Positions 10,441 to 19,027 of a DNA stretch of 64,000 nucleotides are shown here, one piece after another. Source of the stretch: Corynebacterium meridianum (GTDB taxonomy: Bacteria; Actinomycetota; Actinomycetes; Mycobacteriales; Mycobacteriaceae); NCBI RefSeq assembly GCF_016342265.1, contig NZ_JAEIOS010000015.1:248001-312000 (forward strand), in the 5' to 3' direction. The notes under the pieces were generated by a model. It made no database searches and had not been told where the DNA came from. It saw nothing but the letters and a program-made list of their open reading frames with translations. Position numbers and translations under genes: made by a program. Positions within the stretch are counted from its first letter, which is position 1. The number at the start of each line of letters is the position of its first letter.

Positions 10441-11425
10441 CCCGCGGGTCGAGTTCCGCGTAACGGTGCCGGTGGTGTTCGACGAACCCCAGCTTGTCGT
10501 AGAGGCCGATCCCGGCGGTGTTGGCCGCCAGGACCTGCAGGTACGCCATCTCCGCTCCGTTCTGTGCACCCCAGTGCAGCATCGCGGTCCCGAGCTGGGT
10601 GCCGAGTCCCCGACGCCGGTGATCGGCGACGACCTCGACGGCGGAGTACCCCAGCCAGGTCCGTCCGTCGCCGGACTCCGTGATCGTGCCTCGGGTGATG
10701 GCGAGTGTCCGCCCGGTCGCGTCGAGCAATCTGCCGAATCCCATGTGGCCGTCGATGCGTGTGCGCAGGAGATTCAGCGCATGTTCGGGAAGCGGGCGAC
10801 CCCGGAAGTGGTAGAGCGCCAGCCACTCCTCATCGGGTTGCTCGTCCACCCTGTGCGTGACTCCGTCGGGCAGGTCGGGAACCGGAAGATCGTGGAGCGG
10901 GCGGGTCATCACGACGATGTCCGGGCCCGTGCACCACGCGGGGCCCGCGCAGACCGTCCGTGCGGGATTCCCGATCCGGTCGGGGATGAGGATCCGAACA
11001 GGCAGGTCATGTTCCGCGTAGAACGCCTCGATCTCGCGGAGCGGAACCTCGCTCAGTCCGGCGGACCGGCCGAGGGGTGCGGCGGAATTGGAGCGTTCGG
11101 TGATGCCGTCGCCCGCGCGCAGCAGCCATTGGCCGCACCAACGGTGTTCGATGCCCGGGAACGCGGCCGCGGTCGCCGTCTCCACCGCCCGGATGTCGCT
11201 GTTGCGGACCCGGCGCGGTGGCAGGACCTTGCACACCTGGATGAGTTCGTCCGGGATCGTAACGGCCTCGGCGTCCGAGGGTAGTCCGCCGACGGACTGC
11301 GGGCGCACCACCAGGGGGCCCAGGGAGACGACATGCCCGATCACATCCGTCAGGTGGCCGGGGGTGTCCGGGAGGTGGCGCCGGACGATCACCCTGTCAC
11401 CGGGTCGCGGGGCACGTCGTGGCAC
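10424..11425 (-). CDS. GNAT acetyltransferase, probably N-acetylglutamate synthase (Cg3035 type)
   Basis: 333 residues from the GTG at 11425, two bases after the def stop (TGACCGTG); the longer open frame runs into def and is rejected. An N-terminal SH3-like part (PGDRVIVRRH...GHVVSLGPLVVRP) precedes a GNAT domain with the acetyl-CoA loop VADHRRRGLGTQLGTAML (R-x2-G-x-G pattern) and the late block MAYLQVLAANTAGIGLYDKLGF. This architecture beside def matches the corynebacterial Cg3035 family, reported to make N-acetylglutamate for arginine synthesis. The family placement is from memory and context; the GNAT fold itself is sure. Confidence 0.78.
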   Translation of the reverse strand: MPRRAPRPGDRVIVRRHLPDTPGHLTDVIGHVVSLGPLVVRPQSVGGLPSDAEAVTIPDELIQVCKVLPPRRVRNSDIRAVETATAAAFPGIEHRWCGQWLLRAGDGITERSNSAAPLGRSAGLSEVPLREIEAFYAEHDLPVRILIPDRIGNPARTVCAGPAWCTGPDIVVMTRPLHDLPVPDLPDGVTHRVDEQPDEEWLALYHFRGRPLPEHALNLLRTRIDGHMGFGRLLDATGRTLAITRGTITESGDGRTWLGYSAVEVVADHRRRGLGTQLGTAMLHWGAQNGAEMAYLQVLAANTAGIGLYDKLGFVEHHRHRYAELDPRVTPGR

Positions 11426-11427
11426 GG

Positions 11428-12111
11428 TCAGTCCGTGTTCTTGCGCAGCGCGGGCGGGATGTCGGCGTCCTCGGTCTGGGTGGGATCGTCGTGTCCGAAG
11501 GGGTCCTCGTCCGAGCCGGGCATCCAGGTCAGTCCCGCTTCGGTCCACCCGTTGCGCTTGATGGTCTTCTTCGCCGCGCGCCGGTGCCGGCCGATGAGGG
11601 TGTCGGTGTAGAGGTACCCGTCGAGGTGACCGACCTCGTGCTGCAGGCACCGGGCGAAAAGCCCGTAGCCCTCGATACTGATCTCGTTGCCCTCGGCGTC
11701 GGTCCCGGTGACCCGCGCCCAGTCGGCCCGGCCCGTCGGGAACGTCTCCCCCGGAACCGAGAGGCAGCCCTCGTCGTCCTCGCCGTCGTCACGCGGCATG
11801 GACAACGGGATCTCGGAGGTCTCGAGCACCGGGTTGATCACGCAGCCGCGGCGGACGGCGCCGCCGTTGGCGTCGATCTCCGCTTTCGGCTTCTCCGAGC
11901 CGTTCGGCCCCTCGATGTCGGGGCAGTTGTAGACGAACAGCCGCTTGCCCACTCCGATCTGGTTTGCCGCGAGACCGACGCCGTGGGCGACATCCATGGT
12001 CTCGTACATGTCGTGGATGAGTTCCCGCAGTTCGGCGGGTGACTCGGTGACCGGCGCAGTCGCGTTGTGCAGCACCGGGTCGCCGTGGATAACGATGGGT
12101 CGGACAGTCAT
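11428..12111 (-). CDS. def: Peptide deformylase
   Basis: 227 residues. It removes the formyl group from new proteins. All three motifs are present: [18 protein letters not shown] (metal Cys) and QHEVGHLDG (two His and catalytic Glu). The Gly in HEVGH where most bacteria have Asp is normal in Actinobacteria. A C-terminal tail of about 35 acidic residues goes beyond the core enzyme. On the minus strand TAAACT ends 7 bases before the ATG, so the message looks leaderless; the acetyltransferase gene follows after two bases. Confidence 0.97.
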   Translation of the reverse strand: MTVRPIVIHGDPVLHNATAPVTESPAELRELIHDMYETMDVAHGVGLAANQIGVGKRLFVYNCPDIEGPNGSEKPKAEIDANGGAVRRGCVINPVLETSEIPLSMPRDDGEDDEGCLSVPGETFPTGRADWARVTGTDAEGNEISIEGYGLFARCLQHEVGHLDGYLYTDTLIGRHRRAAKKTIKRNGWTEAGLTWMPGSDEDPFGHDDPTQTEDADIPPALRKNTD

Positions 12112-12145
12112 ACCCGGGAGTTTAGTTCACCTCTAGACTGAAGCC

Positions 12146-12400
12146 ATGCCCGCCTCCACACCGCTGTCCGAGTTCGACGCCAGACTGCTGGAGTTCGCGG
12201 AGACCGCCCCCCGTTCGCCGGGAGCCAGGGACGAGGCGATCACCCGTACGCTGGGGATCAGTGCGGTACGGTACCATCAGCGCCTGAACCGGCTCCTCGA
12301 CGATCCTGCGGCCGCGGCGGCACACCCCGCCCTCGTCGCCCGGCTGCGACGGATAAGAAACCAGCGAGCCGAATCACGGCGAAGAGCGGAAAGCGGCTAA
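12146..12400 (+). CDS. DUF3263 protein
   Basis: 84 residues, the usual length for this small actinobacterial family. It has a helix-turn-helix-like middle (RDEAITRTLGISAVRYHQRLNRLL) and an Arg-rich C-terminus, which hints at nucleic acid binding, but the family has no assigned function. TAGACT at 12134-12139 ends six bases before the ATG: a leaderless start, divergent from the likewise leaderless def promoter; the two share a 34-base intergenic space. The following gene begins 11 bases downstream. Confidence 0.85.
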   Translation: MPASTPLSEFDARLLEFAETAPRSPGARDEAITRTLGISAVRYHQRLNRLLDDPAAAAAHPALVARLRRIRNQRAESRRRAESG

Positions 12401-12411
12401 GATCACTCTCT

Positions 12412-13089
12412 GTGTCCCCCAACAAACACGATGACGAGTCCCGGGCCCGCGAAGGCCACCCCGAAGACGCCGCAGCTGCCGCCGCGCCGGTGAATGAGGC
12501 GCGGCAACTGCCGCTCCGGGGGCTCGCCATGATCCTGGCCGCGGTCGCTGTGCTGCTCGCGGCCTGGGCACTGTTCGCCGGTCTCCGTGGCGACGACTCC
12601 GACACCACCCCCGTCGCAGGCGAAGGAACCAGCTCGACCGCAGCCACCAGTACTGAGGTCAGCCCGGCCGCACCCGCCGCCACTCCGCGGGGCCAGAAGG
12701 CCCCGCAGCCCGACCCCGCAGCGCCCGCAACCGATCCCGGGACGGCGTCAGCGGCACCCGCACAGCCCGCCACGCCGCCAGCTACCGCAGGTGATCCGCG
12801 GACGGTGACCGTGCACACGCTCAACAATTCGACGATCCAGGGCCTCGCCAATCGGGTCGCCGACAAGCTCACAGGACAGGGCTGGAAGGTGGGGGAAGTG
12901 GGCAACCTCGCGGAAACCTACCTCCCGGCTTCAGCCGTCTACTACACCGCCGGAAACCCGACGGAAGAAGCCGCGGCCCGTGAAGTCGGTGCCGCACTCG
13001 GTATCCCCGCGAATCCGCGGACCCCGGAACTCGGGTCCGCGCCCGCCGGCGGTGTCGTCGTCGTTCTCACGGGTGACGTCAACCTCTGA
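12412..13089 (+). CDS. LytR C-terminal domain protein
   Basis: 225 residues from a GTG placed 8 bases after a TAAGAT box (12398-12403), a likely leaderless start. Cytoplasmic N-terminus, one membrane helix (about residues 42-60), a long Thr/Ala/Pro linker, and a LytR_C domain at the end ([20 protein letters not shown] ... WKVGEVGN). This domain is found in cell-wall glycopolymer ligases of the LytR-Cps2A-Psr class, but the catalytic domain is absent here. It is probably an envelope protein next to DUF3263, an arrangement common in Corynebacteriales. Confidence 0.85.
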   Translation: MSPNKHDDESRAREGHPEDAAAAAAPVNEARQLPLRGLAMILAAVAVLLAAWALFAGLRGDDSDTTPVAGEGTSSTAATSTEVSPAAPAATPRGQKAPQPDPAAPATDPGTASAAPAQPATPPATAGDPRTVTVHTLNNSTIQGLANRVADKLTGQGWKVGEVGNLAETYLPASAVYYTAGNPTEEAAAREVGAALGIPANPRTPELGSAPAGGVVVVLTGDVNL

Positions 13090-13126
13090 CGAGGATCTTC
13101 TTCCGTTCCATCCCCTAGGAGCCGAC

Positions 13127-14257
13127 ATGGCTGATCACATGAACTTCAACCGTTCCCCGGAGCCGACGCTCGGGGTGGAATGGGAGATCGGGCTCATCGA
13201 CCCGGAGACCCGCGATCTCACCCCGCGGGCGGCGGACATGATCAAGCTCATGTCCTCGCGCCGCCCCGATCTGCAGCTCGAACCCGAGTTCCTGAAGAAC
13301 ACCGTGGAGATGGTCACCGGTGTCTGCCACACGGTCCCCGAGGCTGTCGCGGAACTCAGCTCCGGACTCGACTCCCTCCGGGAGTGCGCCGACGAGATGG
13401 GTGTCCGACTGTGGTCGGCCGGTTCCCACCCGTTCTCCGACTGGCGGGAGCAGGAGGTCTCCGACAAGAGCCCCTACACCGAGATCATCCGGAGGACCCG
13501 GTTCTGGGGTCGGCAGATGCTGATCTGGGGCCTGCACGTGCACGTCGGCATCAGCAACGAGGCGAAGGTCTGGCCGATCATCAACGCCCTGATGACCAAC
13601 TACCCTCACCTCCTCGCCTTAAGTGCCGGTTCCCCCGGATGGAACGGGTTGGACACGGGGTACGCGTCCAACCGGACGATGCTCTACCAGCAGCTGCCCA
13701 CCGCGGGTGCGCCCTACGGATTCAACACCTGGAGCCAGTGGACCGAGTACCTGCGGCAGCAGGACAAGTCCGGGGTCATTGACCACACGGGTTCCATGCA
13801 CTTCGACATCCGCCCCTCGGCGAAGTGGGGCACCATTGAGGTCCGCGTGTCCGACGCGCCGAGCAACCTCCGGGAACTGGCTGCGCTCACGGCGCTCACG
13901 CACTGCCTGGTGGTGTACTACGACCGGGCTTTCGAGGCCGGGGAGACGCTGCCGTCACTGCAGCCCTGGCACGTCCGCGAGAACAAGTGGCGTGCGGCAC
14001 GGTACGGGATGGAGGCCGACATCATCTGTTCCCGGAACACCGACACGGTGAGCGTCGTCGATGACATCAGGCGGATCGTCGGAGTGCTCGAGCCGCTCGC
14101 CGGGGAACTGGGCTGTGCGGCGGAACTCGACGTGGTGCACGAGATCATCGACAAGGGTGCGGCCTACCGGCGTCAGCGGGAACTGATGGAGAAGACCGGC
14201 GACTGGCGGGATGTCGTCGATCTGACCTGCACCGAATTGATCAACGGCCGGCCCTGA
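13127..14257 (+). CDS. Glutamate-cysteine ligase-like enzyme (YbdK/GCS2 family)
   Basis: 376 residues from the ATG at 13127 ([10 protein letters not shown]); the frame is open to 12980 but there it overlaps the preceding gene. Family blocks: [12 protein letters not shown] near the start (metal-binding Glu residues), GLHVHVGI, and SMHFDIRPS with [10 protein letters not shown]. These carboxylate-amine ligases join an amine to the gamma-carboxyl of glutamate with ATP; whether the partner is cysteine is not settled for this subgroup. RBS: AGGAG 8-12 bases before the ATG. Confidence 0.9.
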   Translation: MADHMNFNRSPEPTLGVEWEIGLIDPETRDLTPRAADMIKLMSSRRPDLQLEPEFLKNTVEMVTGVCHTVPEAVAELSSGLDSLRECADEMGVRLWSAGSHPFSDWREQEVSDKSPYTEIIRRTRFWGRQMLIWGLHVHVGISNEAKVWPIINALMTNYPHLLALSAGSPGWNGLDTGYASNRTMLYQQLPTAGAPYGFNTWSQWTEYLRQQDKSGVIDHTGSMHFDIRPSAKWGTIEVRVSDAPSNLRELAALTALTHCLVVYYDRAFEAGETLPSLQPWHVRENKWRAARYGMEADIICSRNTDTVSVVDDIRRIVGVLEPLAGELGCAAELDVVHEIIDKGAAYRRQRELMEKTGDWRDVVDLTCTELINGRP

Positions 14258-14503
14258 ACCCTGGTGTGTGAACGGCTTCACTGAGCCCTCGCGGGTGCCT
14301 GATCGGACACAACGCTTTCGGTCGACCGGCGGATAAATTATCCCGGTAACGCCAGTTCAAAAGGTGTTTTTGCGTATTTTGGGATGCTGTGTCCGGTTTT
14401 TGTTCGAGCCCGGATTGTTCTACATTTTCTCAATGTAGAAGCGTTCAGAAATGAACGGATACATCCGGACAACGCCGTCACCGCGCGGCGGGAAAGCATC
14501 ATC
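14258..14503 (+). promoter_or_regulatory. AT-richer leader with three palindromes
   Basis: A stretch visibly richer in A+T than the rest of the window. It holds GGATAA-A-TTATCC (14331-14343), a perfect 9-bp inverted repeat TTCTACATT-N5-AATGTAGAA (14418-14440) and GTTCA-GAAA-TGAAC just after it (14443-14456). I read it as promoter plus operator of the small gene at 14504; the regulator is unknown. Confidence 0.5.
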
Positions 14504-14707
14504 GTGAGCGACATCCGCACCAGCCCCTACTCGAACGCAGTCCTCATCGGTCTCGTCGGTCTCCTAGTGGCCGTCACCGGCGGCCTCTTCCTCGCCCCCG
14601 ACTGGCAGATGTCCGCGGTGCTCGGTGGGTGCGCACTGGTTCTCACCGCCTTCGTCACCGCGGGCGTGGAGGCCGTTCTGTCGCCGGTCGCGCCGAGACG
14701 GCACTGA
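14504..14707 (+). CDS. Small two-helix membrane protein
   Basis: 67 residues from the GTG at 14504 (VSDIRTSPYSN), with GGGAAAG 8 bases upstream; the open frame goes on upstream but through the palindrome-rich leader. Two hydrophobic helices (about 13-33 and 37-58) with the turn APDWQMSA, and a basic end (APRRH). No family recognised. A very strong terminator follows at 14741. Its layout resembles the 66-residue protein at 1539-1739. Confidence 0.6.
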   Translation: MSDIRTSPYSNAVLIGLVGLLVAVTGGLFLAPDWQMSAVLGGCALVLTAFVTAGVEAVLSPVAPRRH

Positions 14708-14740
14708 TCAGACTCGGCGACATCCGCCAGGGTAAACCAG

Positions 14741-14786
14741 GAAAGGGGCTGTGCCACCGGAGTGATCCGGTGGCACAGCCCCTTTC
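14741..14786 (+). terminator. Strong two-way terminator
   Basis: A perfect 21-bp stem (GAAAGGGGCTGTGCCACCGGA and its complement) with the tetraloop GTGA. Located between the small membrane gene and the convergent CAP-domain gene, it can serve both. TTTC lies at each foot of the stem. Confidence 0.88.
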
Positions 14787-14819
14787 GTTCTGTTCGGGAG
14801 TTAACCCGGTGTCCCGGGA

Positions 14820-15449
14820 CTAGATCCAGCGGACCACCGCGGCGATGAAGTTCTCGTACTTGGACTTGTCGTTCTGCGAGATCGCGATGCCGATCTCGCG
14901 GGTGCTCGGCTTCATGAGGAGGTTGCGCTGGCCTTCGTTCTCCATCCAGAGTTTGACGACGTTTGCGGCGAACTGGGGGTTTTCCAGTCCGGGGTATGAG
15001 GCCAGGGAGTAGCCGTGGCCGGCCCTGACGAACTTCTTGTCGACGGCCAGGCTGTTCGAGGCGGCCGCGGCATCCGAGATGTTTTTCGCCAGGGCGGTGA
15101 CGTCGCCGTTGACGGTGAGTTCGACCAGACCGCGACTCTTACGCTCGGCGTTGAGCGCATCGACGATCTCGCGGCTGCGCTGCTCGAGGAGATTCTGCGT
15201 ACCCGGGTCCGGGGTGGGAGTAGGGGTGGGTGTCGGAGTCGGGGTGGGTGTCGGCGTGGGATCGGGGTTCGGCTGGGGCATGGGGCCGGGCTGTGTTCCG
15301 GCGAAGGAACCGGAGAATCCGTTGGGTCCCATGGCCCTGGCGACGAAGTCCGCGATGTCCTGCTGCGGGCTGGCAGCGGCTACCGGAACGGCGAGCAGCG
15401 ATGCGGAAAGGGCGGTAGCCGCTGCGGCCGAGATGAGTTTTCTGTTCAT
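14820..15449 (-). CDS. Secreted CAP-domain protein
   Basis: 209 residues. A signal peptide (cut after AVPVAAA) is followed by about 25 residues, a Pro-Thr linker of about ten PT units, and a CAP (SCP/PR-1) domain with the blocks IVDALNAERKSRGL, AGHGYSLASYPG and KLWMENEGQRNLLMKPS. The CAP cavity histidine pattern is only partly kept. Such proteins are common on the corynebacterial surface; biochemical role unknown. RBS CAGGAG precedes the ATG. The codon repeat of the linker (ggtgtcggggtg units, about 15210-15260) may change length by slippage. Confidence 0.88.
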   Translation of the reverse strand: MNRKLISAAAATALSASLLAVPVAAASPQQDIADFVARAMGPNGFSGSFAGTQPGPMPQPNPDPTPTPTPTPTPTPTPTPDPGTQNLLEQRSREIVDALNAERKSRGLVELTVNGDVTALAKNISDAAAASNSLAVDKKFVRAGHGYSLASYPGLENPQFAANVVKLWMENEGQRNLLMKPSTREIGIAISQNDKSKYENFIAAVVRWI

Positions 15450-15638
15450 GTCTACGATGCTCCTGGAGGTTTAATCGGTGGATCACGTCAGGCCCCGTCG
15501 CCGCCCCTGACCGAAGCGATCATCCGCTCCGGTGACCTGTGGGGCGAGGGGGTCACCGTCACAATATCAAGTTCGAAGGCGATCTGTTCTTTATGGAAAG
15601 AAAAGGTGGATAACGGGGGTAGGCGTGGTGCTCCCGCG

Positions 15639-16004
15639 CTATTTTCCATCCTTGGTCACGGTATCGTCCCGGGACAGCGCACCGGCATCGTAGAGCCTCT
15701 CTTTCCGCGCGAGGCGCCCGACCCGCTGTCCGATGACCGGTGCCGTGATGAGCGTGAAGGCGATGATGAGGACGAGGACCCCCAGGTCACCGGCGGCACC
15801 CGCGTCGAGATCGCTCGCTCCGAGCACCCGCAGAATCGCACCGCTGACAGCGAGGATCAGACCGAGCGTCTGCGGCTTCGTCACCGCATGGAGTCTCGTC
15901 ATCGTGTCCCGGAACCTGGCGAGCCCGACCGCGGCGGACAACGCCAGCACCGAACCGAGGAAGAGGAGGATGAGCGAGATCGCGTCGAGGATGAGTCCGG
16001 TCAC
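15639..16004 (-). CDS. mrpG: Na+/H+ antiporter subunit MrpG
   Basis: 121 residues from the GTG that overlaps the mrpF stop (GTGA); the longer frame inside mrpF is rejected. MnhG/MrpG family: three helices with the central block GLARFRDTMTRLHAVTKPQTLGL. It is the last gene of the Mrp operon. MrpG is a small membrane subunit needed for assembly of the multi-subunit monovalent cation/proton antiporter. About 190 bases without gene separate it from the CAP gene. Confidence 0.93.
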   Translation of the reverse strand: MTGLILDAISLILLFLGSVLALSAAVGLARFRDTMTRLHAVTKPQTLGLILAVSGAILRVLGASDLDAGAAGDLGVLVLIIAFTLITAPVIGQRVGRLARKERLYDAGALSRDDTVTKDGK

Positions 16005-16279
16005 TGGGCACCGTCCCGTTTCCGGAATCGGGTGATCGCCACCGTGGAGATGAACCCCAGCAGCGCCACGACGATCATCGCGTTGGTGACCGTGGTGTCG
16101 AGCGTCCGGCAGATGTACACGGCGAGCGCGCACTGGACCATCGCGACCACCGCATCGAGGCTCAGTACCCGGTCAAGGGAGTTCGGACCGACCAGCATCC
16201 GCCAGCCGGTCACTATGAAAGCGACAGCCAGCAGTGACGCCGGGACAAGGAGCAGGGTGTTGTAGAGCGACGAGTCCAT
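16001..16279 (-). CDS. mrpF: Na+/H+ antiporter subunit MrpF
   Basis: 92 residues with three membrane helices. The family block GPNSLDRVLSLDAVVAM (D-R-x-L-x-x-D) is clear. It overlaps mrpE by one base and mrpG by four, so translation is coupled. Structural subunit of the Mrp antiporter in the cytoplasmic membrane. Confidence 0.93.
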   Translation of the reverse strand: MDSSLYNTLLLVPASLLAVAFIVTGWRMLVGPNSLDRVLSLDAVVAMVQCALAVYICRTLDTTVTNAMIVVALLGFISTVAITRFRKRDGAQ

Positions 16280-16791
16280 CAGCCGTTCCTCTCGAAGATG
16301 TGGATGAGCCGGCGTTCGAGTTGCGCGACCCGGGCGATCTCCCGGTCGATCGCCTTCGTCGAAGAGCCGTCGATCAGGTGCATGGTGAGTTTCCGGTCCG
16401 CGATGTCGAGGTCGGTCACGGTACCGCCGGGCTGCAGGTTGAGCAGGGTCACCGCGAAGGAGAACACCAGGTCCTCCTGCACCCGCATCGGTACGACGAC
16501 GATCGCGCCCGGGGGCACCGGCGCGGGGCGCAGAGCTATGGTCGCGACCTTCACCGAGCTGACGACGAGATCGACCGCGAATCTACCGCAGAGCCGCAGC
16601 AGCGCCCCGGGGCGGATACCCGAACCCGAGCCGGGGATCGACGGTAGCGGCAGCAGGAGCGTCACCGCGAGCGCGGTCGCCAGTCCCGCGAGGAGGTTCG
16701 CGGCCGAGAACTCACCCCACAGCAGTGCCCACATGAACGTCAACCAGAGGACGGAATGGGGACGGAACCGGCGGCGGATACCGGCGAGCAT
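16279..16791 (-). CDS. mrpE: Na+/H+ antiporter subunit MrpE
   Basis: 170 residues. Two N-terminal helices (WLTFMWALLWGEFSAANLLAG and the next) and the MrpE C-terminal soluble part with PGAIVVVPMRVQ and LQPGGTVTDLDIADRKLTMHLID (shown in part) are typical. Overlaps its neighbours by one base on each side. Part of the Mrp antiporter complex. Confidence 0.93.
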   Translation of the reverse strand: MLAGIRRRFRPHSVLWLTFMWALLWGEFSAANLLAGLATALAVTLLLPLPSIPGSGSGIRPGALLRLCGRFAVDLVVSSVKVATIALRPAPVPPGAIVVVPMRVQEDLVFSFAVTLLNLQPGGTVTDLDIADRKLTMHLIDGSSTKAIDREIARVAQLERRLIHIFERNG

Positions 16792-18545
16792 CAGAGCTCA
16801 CCCCTCTTCGGCGGTGTCGTCTCCACAGAGGCGGCGTCACCAGGACTGCGTCGTTCATCGATACCGTCCTTCACCCGGTACCGTTCGTCGTCGGCGATGG
16901 GGCCGGACTGTCCGGGGATCAGGGTCCGTCCGGGATTGAGGTACCCGGGGCCGAGTACGGCGCGTCGGTAGACCGCGACATCCTGGGCGGACTCCGCGGA
17001 ACGACCCGTGACCGCCGAGATCGGGCCCGCGAGGACGCTCACGGCGAGTGACGCGGCGACCAGCAGGACGGTCGGAGCGACCATGCCGAAGGGCATCCTG
17101 CCGACATCGGCGCGTTCGGTCAGTTCGATCTCCCGCCGTGTTCCGGCGAGGGGACCGGTGGCGGCGAGAGCCGTCGCCCCGTCGGGGGCGTCAGAGCGGT
17201 CCCGCCAGAACGCCTTGGACCACACGACGGTCATCGTGTAGAGCGTAAGCAGCGACGTGACCACCGCCCCGCCCACCAGGACCCAGGCCATCCGCCCACC
17301 GTGTCCGGCGGCGGCCTCGACGAGGATGATCTTCCCCAGGAAACCCGAGAACGGTGGGATTCCGCCCAGGTTGAGGGCCGGGACCAGATACAGCGTGGCG
17401 AGCAGCGGGGACGCGTAGGCCAGCGAACCGAGCCTGCGGAGGGAGGACGAACCGGCCTGACGCTCGATCAGGCCGACGACGAGGAAGAGTGCCGTCTGCA
17501 CGAGAATGTGGTGGACGGTGTAGAAGATCGCGCCCGAGAGTCCGTTCGCGGTCCCCAGGGACACGCCCATGATCATGTACCCGATATGGCTGACCAGGGT
17601 GAAGGACAGCAGTCGCTTGATGTCGTTCTGGGCCATCGCGCCGAGGATCCCCACCAGCATCGTCAACAGCGCCGCCCACATCAGCACTCCGTCGAGACGC
17701 CCGTCGGTGAACACCACCGAGCGCACCCGGATTATGGAGTACACGCCCACCTTCGTCAGCAGCCCGGCGAACACCGCCGTCACCAGCGCCGGGGCGGTCG
17801 GGTACGAGTCCGGTAGCCAGGAGTACAGCGGGAAGACCGCGGCCTTGATCCCGAAGGCGATGAGCAGGACCGCAAAGATCGCGGCCCGCGTTCCCTCCGG
17901 GACCGACTCCATCCGGATGGAGATCTGCGCCATGTTCATCGTCCCCACCGCTGCGTAGATCAGCGCGAGGGCGATGAGGAACACGAAGGAGGAGAGCATC
18001 GACACCATCACGTAGCTCACTCCCGCGCGGACCCGGGCGGGGGAGGCACCGATGGTGAGCAGTACGTAGCTGGCGACCAGCAGAACCTCGAAACCGACGT
18101 AGAGGTTGAACATGTCCCCGGCGAGGAACGCCATGTTCACACCCATGGTGAGCAGCAGATAGGCCGGCAGGAACACCCCGACCGGCTCATCGTCGGTGCC
18201 GTCCCGGACCCCCTGTCCGATGGCGTATCGGAGAACCGAGAACAGCACCAGGGAGGACACCGCGAGCAGCAGCGTCGACAGGCGGTCGGCGACGAGCGTG
18301 ATGCCCACCGGTGCATCCCAGCCGCCGACCTGCAGCGTCTGGATCCCGGCCCGGTCGACGAGTGCGACGAGGGTCGTGCACAGGGCGATCAGGACGGTCA
18401 GTGCCGTGGCGGTCACGGTCCGCTGGATCCGGGGATGGCGGCCCGCGAGGAGGCAGACGGCCGCGGCGAGCGCCGGTAGGACGACCGGCAGGGGAACGAG
18501 GTAGGGGACTACAGCGGCGATGGTCGAGGCGCCGGGGAGGTTCAT
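16791..18545 (-). CDS. mrpD: Na+/H+ antiporter subunit MrpD
   Basis: 584 residues, about 14 membrane helices, a member of the NuoL/M/N proton-translocating family. Family blocks: FNLYVGFEVLLVASYVLL with the key Glu, AFGIKAAVFPLYSWLPDSYP with the conserved Lys, and MAQNDIKRLLSFTLVSHIGYM. A C-terminal soluble tail of about 60 residues (RTLIPGQSGP...) goes beyond the core. Shares one base with mrpC and with mrpE. One of the two large proton- or sodium-moving subunits. Confidence 0.95.
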   Translation of the reverse strand: MNLPGASTIAAVVPYLVPLPVVLPALAAAVCLLAGRHPRIQRTVTATALTVLIALCTTLVALVDRAGIQTLQVGGWDAPVGITLVADRLSTLLLAVSSLVLFSVLRYAIGQGVRDGTDDEPVGVFLPAYLLLTMGVNMAFLAGDMFNLYVGFEVLLVASYVLLTIGASPARVRAGVSYVMVSMLSSFVFLIALALIYAAVGTMNMAQISIRMESVPEGTRAAIFAVLLIAFGIKAAVFPLYSWLPDSYPTAPALVTAVFAGLLTKVGVYSIIRVRSVVFTDGRLDGVLMWAALLTMLVGILGAMAQNDIKRLLSFTLVSHIGYMIMGVSLGTANGLSGAIFYTVHHILVQTALFLVVGLIERQAGSSSLRRLGSLAYASPLLATLYLVPALNLGGIPPFSGFLGKIILVEAAAGHGGRMAWVLVGGAVVTSLLTLYTMTVVWSKAFWRDRSDAPDGATALAATGPLAGTRREIELTERADVGRMPFGMVAPTVLLVAASLAVSVLAGPISAVTGRSAESAQDVAVYRRAVLGPGYLNPGRTLIPGQSGPIADDERYRVKDGIDERRSPGDAASVETTPPKRGEL

Positions 18546-19027
18546 CAGTTGTCCTCCTTGACGGGTCGTTCGAAACTGTCGGGGCCGAAGTCGTCGCCGT
18601 GCCCGGTCACGCGGCCGGTCTCCGGGTCGGCGGAGGCGTCGTGGTCGGGTGCCGCGGACGCGGTGTCCGGGCGGTGCGCGATAGCGGTGTCCTCGGTGTC
18701 GTCGCCGATGAGGTCGGCGGTGCGGTAGCGGTACTGGCGGAACGCGAGCGCCAGGATGAACGCGGTCATCGCCATGGAGATGACGATCGCGGTGAGGATC
18801 ATCGCCTGCGCCAGGGGATCGGCGTCGGTGCCGGACAGCGTCGATTCCCTGCCCGCGATCGGTGGGGCACCTGCGCCCCCACCGGCGGTGAGCATGAGCA
18901 GGTTCGCCCCGTTTCCCAGCAGGATCAGGCCGAGCAGCATCTTGGTCATCGCACGCTCCAGCAGCAGGTACACCCCACAGGAGATGAGCACCCCGCAGGC
19001 GATGAGGAGAAAGAGGTTCGCGATCAT
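18545..19027 (-). CDS. mrpC: Na+/H+ antiporter subunit MrpC
   Basis: 160 residues starting at the ATG that overlaps the mrpA stop (ATGA); a much longer reading frame in the same register runs antisense-like through mrpA and is not real. NuoK-like, three helices with MLLGLILLGNGANLLML and QAMILTAIVISMAMTAF. An acidic tail of about 45 residues follows the helices. Subunit of the Mrp antiporter. Confidence 0.93.
   Translation of the reverse strand: MIANLFLLIACGVLISCGVYLLLERAMTKMLLGLILLGNGANLLMLTAGGGAGAPPIAGRESTLSGTDADPLAQAMILTAIVISMAMTAFILALAFRQYRYRTADLIGDDTEDTAIAHRPDTASAAPDHDASADPETGRVTGHGDDFGPDSFERPVKEDN

Noticed and set aside
15205..15265. Tandem repeat as a CRISPR-like array
   Set aside because: It is a Pro-Thr codon repeat inside a gene, with no spacers.
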